From the NCBI GenBank assembly GCA_023409675.1, contig JAEYRC010000223.1:1-7845 (forward strand): 7,845 bases of DNA, written 5' to 3'. The position numbers and the translations under genes were made by a program. Position 1 is the first letter of the stretch. Each line of letters begins with the position of its first letter. A model generated the notes under the pieces. The model was not told the origin of the DNA, did no database searches, and was given only the letters and a program-made list of their open reading frames with translations. Below, piece by piece: positions 1-6,377 of the stretch. The DNA comes from Bacteroidota bacterium (lineage in GTDB: Bacteria > Bacteroidota > Bacteroidia > Chitinophagales > Chitinophagaceae).

Positions 1-948
1 GGCCGGATCCACGGGTGTGGAATTGCGGAAACGCGATAACCAGTGATCCATATGTTGTTTGAATTCATCAGCCGGCCTGAAAGCATCTATGCGCATAGCG
101 CCGAAGAAATGACCGATACCCTTACCGGGCATTTCCTGTGGCATGGGAACATATGCCGGAAAGGGGGGCACCCATGGGCCATAATTTGCTCCGCTCAACA
201 GGGCGGAAAAAATATCTACCACGGCGCCGAGGGCATAACCCTTATGGCTTCCATGCAAACGGGTGCCGCCCAGCGGAAGCAATGCCCCACCCTGTTTCAA
301 TGCATGTGCTTCTGTGGTGGAATTGCCTACTTTGTCCTGTAACCATCCTTCGGGAGCGTTTTCCTGATTACGCTGCAAAATTTCCAGCTTACCATTCGCA
401 GCTGTGGTGGTAGCCATATCAGCAATGAAGGGCGCTTCTTTTCCCGCGGGTACGGCAACGCAAATCGGATTGGTGCCCAGCAAGCGTTCCCTGGAAAACG
501 TTGGCGCCACCAGCGGACTGGCATTCGTGAGCGCGATGCCGATCATATCTTCCTGCAGGGCCATCATCGCATGGTATCCGGCAATACCGAAATGGTTGGA
601 ATGCTGTACGCTTACCCAGCCCGTTCCAACATCGCGAGCCTTATTCATGGCGATGCGCATAGCCCGCGGCGCCACTACCAGTCCCAGCCCGGAATCCCCA
701 TCCACCACCGCGGTAGAGGGCGTTTCATGAATTATTTTGATATCCGGACGGGCATTTACCCGCTGCGCATCCCATAACCGAACATAGCCGATCAGCCGCG
801 CTATACCATGCGAATCTACACCGCGAAGATCGGCGCTCAGTAATACATCGGCAGCCATCCGCGCATCCTCATCAGTACAGCCCATTGATCGGAATACAGC
901 TATGGTAAAGGTTAAAAGCCGGTGGTAATCAAAATAATTTTCATTCAT
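1..948 (-). CDS. Ldh2-family malate/L-lactate-type dehydrogenase, 3' end missing
   Basis: This is an open frame from ATG at 948 to the window edge: 316 residues with no stop, so the C-terminus is missing (family members usually have about 330-360). The sequence fits the malate/L-lactate dehydrogenase family (Ldh_2, PF02615), which is unrelated to classical LDH/MDH. These are cytosolic NAD(P)H-dependent oxidoreductases that reduce 2-oxo acids or cyclic imines, or oxidise the matching hydroxy acids. Visible motifs are RGVDSHG at residues 42-48 with the family's conserved His47, SNHFG at 117-121, GTNPIC at 158-163 and HKGYAL at 235-240. The start is supported by the typical N-terminus, which runs straight into a helix ending in MGCTDEDA. 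There is no clear Shine-Dalgarno. A weak -7-like box, TATCTTTA, lies at 969-976 on the minus strand, without a good -33 partner. The substrate cannot be read from the sequence: malate, lactate, ureidoglycolate and piperideine-2-carboxylate enzymes all share this fold. The family call is firm and the substrate is open. Confidence 0.93.
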   Translation of the reverse strand, partial: MNENYFDYHRLLTFTIAVFRSMGCTDEDARMAADVLLSADLRGVDSHGIARLIGYVRLWDAQRVNARPDIKIIHETPSTAVVDGDSGLGLVVAPRAMRIAMNKARDVGTGWVSVQHSNHFGIAGYHAMMALQEDMIGIALTNASPLVAPTFSRERLLGTNPICVAVPAGKEAPFIADMATTTAANGKLEILQRNQENAPEGWLQDKVGNSTTEAHALKQGGALLPLGGTRLHGSHKGYALGAVVDIFSALLSGANYGPWVPPFPAYVPMPQEMPGKGIGHFFGAMRIDAFRPADEFKQHMDHWLSRFRNSTPVDPA

Positions 949-1019
949 GAACAGACAACATTTTACTGTAAAGATATTATCCTTTCAGTGTTGTCCTGAT
1001 AGCAGATTGAATGAATTAA

Positions 1020-1580
1020 TCAGTCGCCCCCAATCATCGCCGAACTAATGCCTTTTTTATTTGTTAAATCAGCGACCAGAATACCCCCAAAATGCAGAAC
1101 AATAAATACCGGGAACCAGTACAACCCCCATTTATGAATGGTTTCAATGGTTTCATGATATGCTTCGAAAAAATTATTTTCTATGCATACACCGGTGAAT
1201 GCGGAGATGAAAACAAAGAGGTAAAAATAAACATAGCTTAAGCCCTGCATCCGTTCTTTCAGGGGTTGGCGGGACTTAAAGGGATTTGGGAAACGAATGC
1301 CTTAAATAACCATATACCCTATACGAATGATGAACGAAATAATCATCACTTTAGCGAACAGCTCATGCCATTGCCACATCGGCTCGCGGATAGCGGAAGT
1401 AATTGCCGACATCTGTGAAGTGCTAACGGAGGGAACATTCGAATCCACAATGGTGGAAATGTGTGATCTGTTCATCCAGTACATGCGAAGAAAGCCGGTA
1501 ATAAACAACACCGGCATAGCGAGGGCCATAACCCAATGCAGCATTCGGTGGAGTACCGTAAATTTTTTGGGGAAAGACAT
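1020..1580 (-). pseudogene. cytochrome b561-like membrane protein interrupted by an in-frame TAA
   Basis: Two open stretches lie in the same reading frame, separated only by a TAA at 1302-1304. Read through, they give one protein of 186 positions from ATG 1580 to TGA 1020-1022. Four membrane helices are visible: roughly residues 9-32 (starting VLHRMLHW), 72-92 (starting HELFAKV), 116-134 (YVYFYLFVFIS) and 149-172 (IHKWGLYWFPVFIVLHFGG). Histidines at the helix ends (H11, H15, H72 and two in the last helix) fit b-type haem ligation, as in the cytochrome b561/HupC-like families. Such proteins pass electrons between quinone and a periplasmic or membrane partner. The stop falls just after helix 2. 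The next 17 codons (GIRFPNPFKS...) still read as normal loop protein, so this is a single nonsense codon, probably replacing Lys or Gln, and not a frameshift. Other in-frame ATGs at 1607 and 1637 are possible starts, but MSFPKKF at 1580 looks natural. It could be a recent pseudogene, a sequencing or assembly error, or two half-proteins. Confidence 0.8.
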
Positions 1581-1710
1581 ATTGGTCGGTTTAGGTGGAG
1601 GAATCATGTTTGAAGAGATGAGAAGATACAATAGCACCTGCTATTAAATTACATCTTCTTTCATTCAAAAGAAAGTTCCTGCACTAAAGCCGTGCTGCAT
1701 TCGGTAGTTG

Positions 1711-1862
1711 AACAGCCTTTCCCGCAGATGGCGCAGATTTTAAGCAGATGAACGCAGATTAAACAGCCGTTCCCGCGGATGGCGCGGATTTTAAGCAGAT
1801 GGCGCAGATAAACAGCCATGCGGCTGCGCAGCACTATCTGCAGAAATCTGTGTCATCTGCGG
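1711..1862. repeat. phased GCAGAT hexamer array with inverted ends
   Basis: The 246-base gap between the ssb stop and the cytochrome b gene holds this array and no plausible gene. Two copies of a roughly 50-base unit start with AACAGCC at 1711 and 1762, and a third AACAGCC lies at 1811. Inside them GC(A/G)GAT occurs eight times, at 1724, 1733, 1744, 1754, 1775, 1784, 1795 and 1804, a spacing of 9-11 bases (21 once, a skipped step). The opposite orientation follows at 1836, 1846 (ATCTGT) and 1855. The outer arms, 1722-1740 and 1844-1862, are inverted repeats matching at 17 of 19 positions, so the piece could fold back. A short palindrome, GCTGCGCAGC, sits at 1823-1832. I recall similar CGCAGATT-type repeats between genes in environmental Bacteroidota, but this was not checked. 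No flanking target duplication is visible. Confidence 0.85.
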
Positions 1863-1883
1863 AAACGCTACTTATGCTAAAGC

Positions 1884-2306
1884 TTAAAAGGGCAGGTCAT
1901 CCGTGGTGTTCTCCTGATCCATGGCACCGGCAGGAACCCGGCTGCTATTCTGCCGGCTGAAGTCATTATCAGAATTATCGTTGTCATTGGATTTACCCCC
2001 CAGCAATTGTACAGAACTTACCCGCATGGTCAGGGATACGCCAGTTGTCCCGTCGCTTTTGGGGTATGATCTGGCTTCCGGTGTTCCTTCAACAAATACC
2101 TGTGTACCCTTTTTCAGGTATGGAGCCACTGCTGTACGGTCGGTCCAGTAAGCACATTCCACCCATGTCGTTTTCTCTTTTTGGTTACCCTGAGCATCGC
2201 GATATCTTTCAGAATGGGCTACACTGAAATTGATAACATTCTTCCCATTAACGGTATTGGTCATACAATCCTTACCAAGATGCCCTATTACCTGTAATTT
2301 GATCAT
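1884..2306 (-). CDS. ssb: single-stranded DNA-binding protein SSB
   Basis: This encodes 140 residues, a normal length for SSB. It coats single-stranded DNA during replication, repair and recombination and recruits partner proteins through its C-terminal tip. The OB fold spans about residues 1-104: it opens MIKLQVIGHLGKD, has a conserved NFSVA strand at 26-30, aromatic residues including W48, Y53, W54 and Y63 that can stack on bases, and a YLKKGTQVFVEG segment at 63-74. A low-complexity Asn/Asp/Ser linker follows (about 106-134), then the acidic tip DDLPF at 136-140 that binds repair and replication proteins. The ATG at 2304-2306 is the obvious start because it begins the first strand of the OB fold. 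The gene is divergent from mnmA. An imperfect palindrome at 2328-2348 lies in its likely promoter region. The phased hexamer array lies just downstream and could form part of its 3' untranslated region. Bacteroidota often carry more than one SSB, so this may not be the only copy. Confidence 0.96.
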   Translation of the reverse strand: MIKLQVIGHLGKDCMTNTVNGKNVINFSVAHSERYRDAQGNQKEKTTWVECAYWTDRTAVAPYLKKGTQVFVEGTPEARSYPKSDGTTGVSLTMRVSSVQLLGGKSNDNDNSDNDFSRQNSSRVPAGAMDQENTTDDLPF

Positions 2307-2327
2307 AACACACTGTTTTTAGTTGAA

Positions 2328-2348
2328 GGGGCAAATTACATTAACCCC
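2328..2348. promoter_or_regulatory. imperfect palindrome in the ssb upstream region
   Basis: A 21-base imperfect palindrome has GGGG and CCCC arms (2328-2331 and 2345-2348), a partly pairing A/T-rich inner part and centre 2338. It lies 22 bases upstream of the ssb ATG, where a promoter or operator would be expected. On the ssb strand it includes TAATTTG, one base short of the Bacteroidota TAnnTTTG -7 box. A role as operator or promoter is inference from position only. Confidence 0.25.
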
Positions 2349-2508
2349 AAACGCCTTCCAACGTGAAAAAGCAGTACTTCTACCCTATTTTTCCCCATGC
2401 GGGAGGTGAAGCAAACGATTTGATCGGAGTTGAATACCCTAAAACCGCTGCAACGCTGTTTATGGCTAATTTAACGGAGGGGCCTGGGACTAATCCCCGC
2501 GACTGTCG

Positions 2509-2516
2509 TATATTTG
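2509..2516 (+). promoter_or_regulatory. candidate -7 promoter box for mnmA
   Basis: TATATTTG matches the Bacteroidota -7 consensus TAnnTTTG exactly. It ends 17 bases before the preferred mnmA ATG at 2534, which would leave a short leader of about 10 bases. No clear TTG-type -33 box is seen about 20 bases upstream, so the promoter call stays tentative. Its position argues that translation starts at 2534 and not at upstream GTG 2363. Confidence 0.4.
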
Positions 2517-2533
2517 CCGACTTAATTAGTTGT

Positions 2534-3640
2534 ATGAGCAGGAACGGAAAAGTGCTGGTGGCCATGAGTGGCGGTATTGACAGTACCGTTGCCGCACTCA
2601 TGCTTAATGATGCCGGTTATGAGGTTATAGGCATTACCATGAAAACATGGGATTATGCCGGCAGTGGCGGTGGTAAAAAAGAAACCGGCTGCTGCAATAT
2701 AGATTCTTTCAATGATGCCCGGCTGGCGGCCGTTCAGCACGGTTTTCCGCATTATATTCTCGATATCCGGGAAGAGTTCGGAAATTTTGTTATTGATAAT
2801 TTTGTGGATGAATACATTGCCGGACGCACGCCCAACCCCTGTGTGATGTGCAATACCCACATTAAATGGCGCGCGTTACTCAAACGTGCCGACGCCTTGG
2901 GCTGCGATTTTATCGCTACAGGCCATTATGCCAATATTCACCGCAATGAACAAAACAACCGCTATTACCTGAGTAAAGGCGTTGATCATACCAAAGACCA
3001 GAGCTATGTGCTTTGGGGCTTACAGCAGGACCTGCTTTCCCGCACGCTTCTGCCCCTGGCTGATTATCAGAAAACAGCTATCCGGCAAATGGCGCATGAC
3101 TATGGCTATCCCGAACTGGCGAAAAAAAGCGAAAGCTATGAGATCTGTTTTGTTCCGGACAACGATTATCGCGGCTTTTTGAAAAGGCGCAATCCGGGAC
3201 TGGAAGAAGCGGTTGCCGGCGGTAATTTCACCGATAAAAGCGGTAAAATTCTTGGAAAACATAAGGGATACCCGTTTTATACCATAGGACAACGTAAAGG
3301 ACTCGATATCACCTTCGGCAAACCAGTTTATGTTACGGATATTCTACCCGATACCAACACTGTTGTGCTTGGCGATGAAGCTGATCTTGACCGCCCGGCT
3401 ATGGTTGTGGGCAAATTGAACTGGCTGAAATACGATGGTATTGAAGATGGAATGGAGGTGGTTGCCAAGATCCGCTATAAAGATAAAGGCAGCCATGCGC
3501 TGCTCTACAACGATGAATCGGGAATACGGGTAGAATTTTCCGAACCCGCTAAAGGAATTGCGCCCGGACAAAGCGCGGTATTTTACGAAGGAGATGATGT
3601 AATCGGGGGCGGCATTATCTACCGGTCATTATCGCTGTAA
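2534..3640 (+). CDS. mnmA: tRNA-specific 2-thiouridylase MnmA
   Basis: This encodes 368 residues, the usual MnmA size. MnmA activates U34 of tRNA-Lys, -Glu and -Gln with ATP and inserts sulfur, making the 2-thiouridine needed for accurate wobble decoding in the cytosol. The PP-loop ATP-binding motif SGGIDS is at residues 12-17. NPCVMCN at 101-107 holds the first catalytic cysteine (C106, equivalent to E. coli C102), ATGHY is at 128-132, and SYEICF at 201-206 holds the second, persulfide-carrying cysteine (C205, equivalent to E. coli C199). The C-terminal tRNA-binding beta domain includes YTIGQRKGL (249-257) and ends GDDVIGGGII. The frame is open further upstream to GTG 2363, adding 57 codons, but the added residues resemble nothing in the family and contain the candidate -7 box. 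ATG 2534 gives the standard N-terminus, a short lead into the first strand and P-loop. The gene is divergent from ssb and stands alone upstream of the lipoprotein gene. All catalytic residues are present. Confidence 0.97.
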   Translation: MSRNGKVLVAMSGGIDSTVAALMLNDAGYEVIGITMKTWDYAGSGGGKKETGCCNIDSFNDARLAAVQHGFPHYILDIREEFGNFVIDNFVDEYIAGRTPNPCVMCNTHIKWRALLKRADALGCDFIATGHYANIHRNEQNNRYYLSKGVDHTKDQSYVLWGLQQDLLSRTLLPLADYQKTAIRQMAHDYGYPELAKKSESYEICFVPDNDYRGFLKRRNPGLEEAVAGGNFTDKSGKILGKHKGYPFYTIGQRKGLDITFGKPVYVTDILPDTNTVVLGDEADLDRPAMVVGKLNWLKYDGIEDGMEVVAKIRYKDKGSHALLYNDESGIRVEFSEPAKGIAPGQSAVFYEGDDVIGGGIIYRSLSL

Positions 3641-3645
3641 TATGG

Positions 3646-3674
3646 TTGCAGTGGAAATACCCTTCCTGCTGCAA
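3646..3674 (+). terminator. possible hairpin after mnmA
   Basis: TTGCAG (3646-3651) pairs with CTGCAA (3669-3674), with an inner GGAA/TTCC pairing (3653-3656 with 3663-3666) across small bulges. It begins 5 bases after the mnmA stop. A run of five T lies at 3687-3691, too far away for a classic intrinsic terminator, so the role is uncertain. Confidence 0.35.
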
Positions 3675-3736
3675 TATCCTTGCATCTTTTTCCGTTTTCC
3701 TCACCGGATTTGACCTGGACAGATCGCAGCTAAACT

Positions 3737-4519
3737 ATGAATAATCGCATTACCAATACCGGCCTCTGGTGTCTTCTGATGATCCTTAGCGGATCAATGT
3801 TCACTGCCTGCCAGAAACAAACGGATACTATTGAATCGGCATTCCCCGAAGATTACCTGAACCTGCAAAAAGGAAAGTACATACTGTATACGCTCGACTC
3901 CATGCGTTTTGTAAATTTCGGACAGCAGGACACGACCATTCATTACCAGGCCAAAGATGTGGTGGATGAACAGCTCACCGATGCCGGGGGAAGAACCGGA
4001 TGGAGAATCATCCGTTACCTCAGGCCCGCGGATAATCAGCAGGAAGCCGCCTGGAAAGCGGATATTACTTATACGGTCTTTCCATCAAGGGAAACCATTG
4101 AACTGGTGGAAAACAACTTCCGCTTTCAAAAGCTGAAACTTCCGGTTCGCGAAGGATTCAGCTGGTTTGGCAACACGCATCTGCCCGACAATCCCCTTGA
4201 TATTCTTCATTCCTTCAGTAATGATGAAGACATGCGCTACTGGAATTATACCTATGAACAGGTTGGCGCACCCGCTGTTATCAATGGAATGAATTTCGAC
4301 AATACGCTTATCGTTCACCAGGTGGCTGATTCCGTAAATGTACCAATCGTTTATCCGCAGGGTCTTGCCTATAAAAACTACTGGGTAGAACAATATGCTG
4401 AAGGCATCGGCCTGATTCATAAGGAAGCTATCATGTGGGAATACCAGCCACCCAATGGTTCCAGTCCCGGCTACCGGACTGGCTTTGGAATTAAAATGGA
4501 AATAATCGGCCACAATTAA
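3737..4519 (+). CDS. lipoprotein of unknown function, upstream of S8 protease
   Basis: This encodes 260 residues that I do not recognise as a named family. The N-terminus is a lipoprotein signal: basic start MNNR, hydrophobic core at about residues 9-22 and a lipobox FTAC with Cys25 as the lipidated residue. The mature protein is therefore expected on the envelope. QKQ after the cysteine weakly resembles Bacteroidota surface-export signals. The mature part has no further membrane segment and is rich in aromatics and short beta-like stretches (for example GKYILYTLDSMRFV near 46-59, and YWVEQYAEGIGLIHKEAIMWEY near the C-terminus). The phrase 'YAEGIGLIHKE' resembles the closing strand of secreted beta-rich lipoproteins in this phylum, where a statement about metal, sugar or partner binding would be guesswork. 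It ends 7 bases before the ATG of the secreted protease, so the two are very likely co-transcribed. Mutual function (chaperone, inhibitor or substrate) is only inference. The start at 3737 is supported by the intact signal sequence. Confidence 0.85.
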   Translation: MNNRITNTGLWCLLMILSGSMFTACQKQTDTIESAFPEDYLNLQKGKYILYTLDSMRFVNFGQQDTTIHYQAKDVVDEQLTDAGGRTGWRIIRYLRPADNQQEAAWKADITYTVFPSRETIELVENNFRFQKLKLPVREGFSWFGNTHLPDNPLDILHSFSNDEDMRYWNYTYEQVGAPAVINGMNFDNTLIVHQVADSVNVPIVYPQGLAYKNYWVEQYAEGIGLIHKEAIMWEYQPPNGSSPGYRTGFGIKMEIIGHN

Positions 4520-4526
4520 ATGCTGC

Positions 4527-6278
4527 ATGACGCCTGTACCCTCATATTACCTGCTTCAGCGTTTTAAGGGTATCATTTATGGCGTTTGCCTGATCTTTTT
4601 CCTGTTTATTGAAAATGCTGCCCTTGCCCAATATACCCGGCATGTTGTACAGCTTACCGATAAAGGAGGTTCAACCTATTCACTTTCCCGCCCGCAGGAA
4701 TTTTTATCCGATAAATCCATCGACCGCCGGCAACGCTCCGGAATAGGCTTCGACTCAACGGATCTTCCCATCTCACCCGCCTACCTTAGCGCCATTGCTG
4801 AAGTGCCGGGGGTTACGGTGCTGAATGTTTCTAAATGGCTGAATACAGTAGTCATCAGAATCAGCAGCCCGGAAGCGTTGGAACAAATCAATACATTTCC
4901 TTTTGTACAACAGATCAGGGAAACGGCCGCCCGGGCGCTTCCGGTTCAGGATGATCTTCTGCCTTCAAGAATTCCCGTTACCTACGAACTGCCCCGGCAT
5001 GAAATCCGGAGCGGGATACGCGGAACAAAAGGCATACAAAATGAGATTGATTACGGTAACACCTATGCGCAGATTCACGTTCATGAAGGCGAATACCTGC
5101 ACAATGCCGGCTTCACGGGTTCGGGATTAACGATCGCCCTGCTGGATGCAGGCTATGCGGGTTATCTTAGCAACCCTGCTTTCGACAGTCTGCGGATCAA
5201 CAACCGCATTCTGGGAGGATATGATTTTGTACAAAATACACCGGGCATCAGTCAGGCGCATACCCACGGCACCAGTTGTCTTTCGGTGATCGCCTCCAAC
5301 CGGCCGGGAGTGCTGGTGGGTTCGGCACCGGCAGCCTCCTACTGGCTATTGCGCACCGAAGATGCCGCTTCGGAGTACCCTATAGAAGAATACAACTGGG
5401 CTGCGGCAGCCGAATTTGCCGACAGCGTAGGTGCTGATATCATCTCCTCATCATTGGGCTATATTACCTTTGATGACCCCACCATGAATTATTCCTATTC
5501 CATGCGCGATGGAAATACCGGTATCTCTACACGGGCGGCCGACCTGGCCGCGAGGAAGGGCATCCTCGTTATGAACAGCGCGGGCAATACCGGCGGAATT
5601 GCGGGTGATGAACGTTTTATTTCCTGCCCTGCAGATGGCGACAGCGTAGTGGCGGTGGGCGCTATCCGCACCGATATGCAAATAGCCGGGTTCAGCAGTT
5701 GGGGACCCAATGCTAACGGAAAGGTAAAACCGAATTTGGTTTCTATCGGCCAGGGTACAATTCTGGCCAACGCGCAGGGCAACCCGGTTGGTGGAAACGG
5801 CACCTCCTTTTCCAACCCGAACCTTGCAGGGCTTTTCGCTTGTTTATGGCAGGCATTTCCTGAATTTTCCAATATGGACATCATCAATGCCGTACAACAG
5901 AGCGCCGACCGCTACCAAACTCCGGAAATCCGTTACGGTTATGGTGTACCCAATTTCAGGGTCGCCTATGATGCCCTGCAGCAGAAGCGCCTTGAACAGC
6001 AACTTAATTCCCTTGTGGAGGCCGACTGGATCCGGACCTTTCCTACTCCCTTCAGTACGAACTTCAATGTGGTGTTTAAAGCAAGAGTTACAGGCAGAAT
6101 AACGCTGCAACTGTTCGACAACCTTGGCAGAATGCATGCTTCGCTGCAAATGGAAACCATCAAAGACCAGGTATACCTCGCGCCGCAATTCAGTGCGCTA
6201 CCCGCATCGAAAGGGATTTATTACATTCTCTTCAGCGATGCGTTGGGTAAAAAGACGCTGAAAACCATACGGCTATAA
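4527..6278 (+). CDS. secreted S8 (subtilisin-like) serine protease with T9SS sorting domain
   Basis: This encodes a 583-residue extracellular peptidase of family S8. A long signal peptide covers residues 1-35 (hydrophobic core about 15-28, probable cleavage near ALA/Q35). Residues 36-140 form an N-terminal region with FLSDKSIDRR (59-68) and SKWLNTVVI (102-110), which I take as a propeptide-like domain. The catalytic domain, about 175-485, carries Asp207 (ALLDAGYAG), His247 (HTHGTS), oxyanion Asn354 (NSAGN) and Ser427 (GNGTSFSNP), so the triad is complete. The last 80 or so residues form a beta-sandwich tail starting FPTPFSTNF (505-513), with LFDNLGR (529-535), KGIYYILF (562-569) and a basic end (KKTLKTIRL). 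This is the pattern of T9SS type A sorting domains that direct export across the outer membrane. The substrate is unknown. The gene follows the lipoprotein gene by 7 bases with no promoter between, and converges with the methyltransferase gene. No other nearby ATG keeps the signal peptide, so 4527 is the likely start. Confidence 0.95.
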   Translation: MTPVPSYYLLQRFKGIIYGVCLIFFLFIENAALAQYTRHVVQLTDKGGSTYSLSRPQEFLSDKSIDRRQRSGIGFDSTDLPISPAYLSAIAEVPGVTVLNVSKWLNTVVIRISSPEALEQINTFPFVQQIRETAARALPVQDDLLPSRIPVTYELPRHEIRSGIRGTKGIQNEIDYGNTYAQIHVHEGEYLHNAGFTGSGLTIALLDAGYAGYLSNPAFDSLRINNRILGGYDFVQNTPGISQAHTHGTSCLSVIASNRPGVLVGSAPAASYWLLRTEDAASEYPIEEYNWAAAAEFADSVGADIISSSLGYITFDDPTMNYSYSMRDGNTGISTRAADLAARKGILVMNSAGNTGGIAGDERFISCPADGDSVVAVGAIRTDMQIAGFSSWGPNANGKVKPNLVSIGQGTILANAQGNPVGGNGTSFSNPNLAGLFACLWQAFPEFSNMDIINAVQQSADRYQTPEIRYGYGVPNFRVAYDALQQKRLEQQLNSLVEADWIRTFPTPFSTNFNVVFKARVTGRITLQLFDNLGRMHASLQMETIKDQVYLAPQFSALPASKGIYYILFSDALGKKTLKTIRL

Positions 6279-6356
6279 TTTTCCTGCCGAGCCTGTTGGA
6301 AATACAAATCGAATTCAACGTAGTATGTTTTTATAAAAGGTGTGATCGCTTCACCC

Positions 6357-6374
6357 GATGAAAAAGAATTCATC
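6357..6374 (-). terminator. weak hairpin between the convergent protease and methyltransferase genes
   Basis: GATGAA (6357-6362) and TTCATC (6369-6374) form a 6-bp stem with a 6-base loop. On the minus strand it starts 4 bases after the methyltransferase stop and has a T-rich loop. There is no T-run after the stem, so it is at best a weak or factor-assisted terminator. The rest of 6279-6377 holds only short A/T-rich inverted stretches. Confidence 0.3.
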
Positions 6375-6377
6375 AGC

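Noticed and set aside
43..777. Overlapping plus-strand open frames of 68-108 codons
   Set aside because: They lie opposite the Ldh2-family gene, whose minus-strand frame is open for 316 codons and carries clear family motifs.
1327..1647. 106-codon plus-strand frame
   Set aside because: It is the antisense shadow of the cytochrome b gene; its translation has no recognisable domain.
1711..1862. CRISPR array
   Set aside because: The units are about 50 bases with internal 10-base periodicity, there are no unique spacers of even length, and no cas gene is nearby.
2307..2533. Small RNA or tRNA gene between ssb and mnmA
   Set aside because: No cloverleaf, T-loop motif or strong structured stem was found by eye.
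3680..3712. TTG ... GGATTTG as a promoter for the lipoprotein gene
   Set aside because: The -7 part keeps only TTTG of TAnnTTTG and the leading TA is missing, so the match is too weak to list.
5495..5887. 130-codon minus-strand frame inside the protease gene
   Set aside because: It is a shadow frame opposite the catalytic domain, which shows an intact triad.
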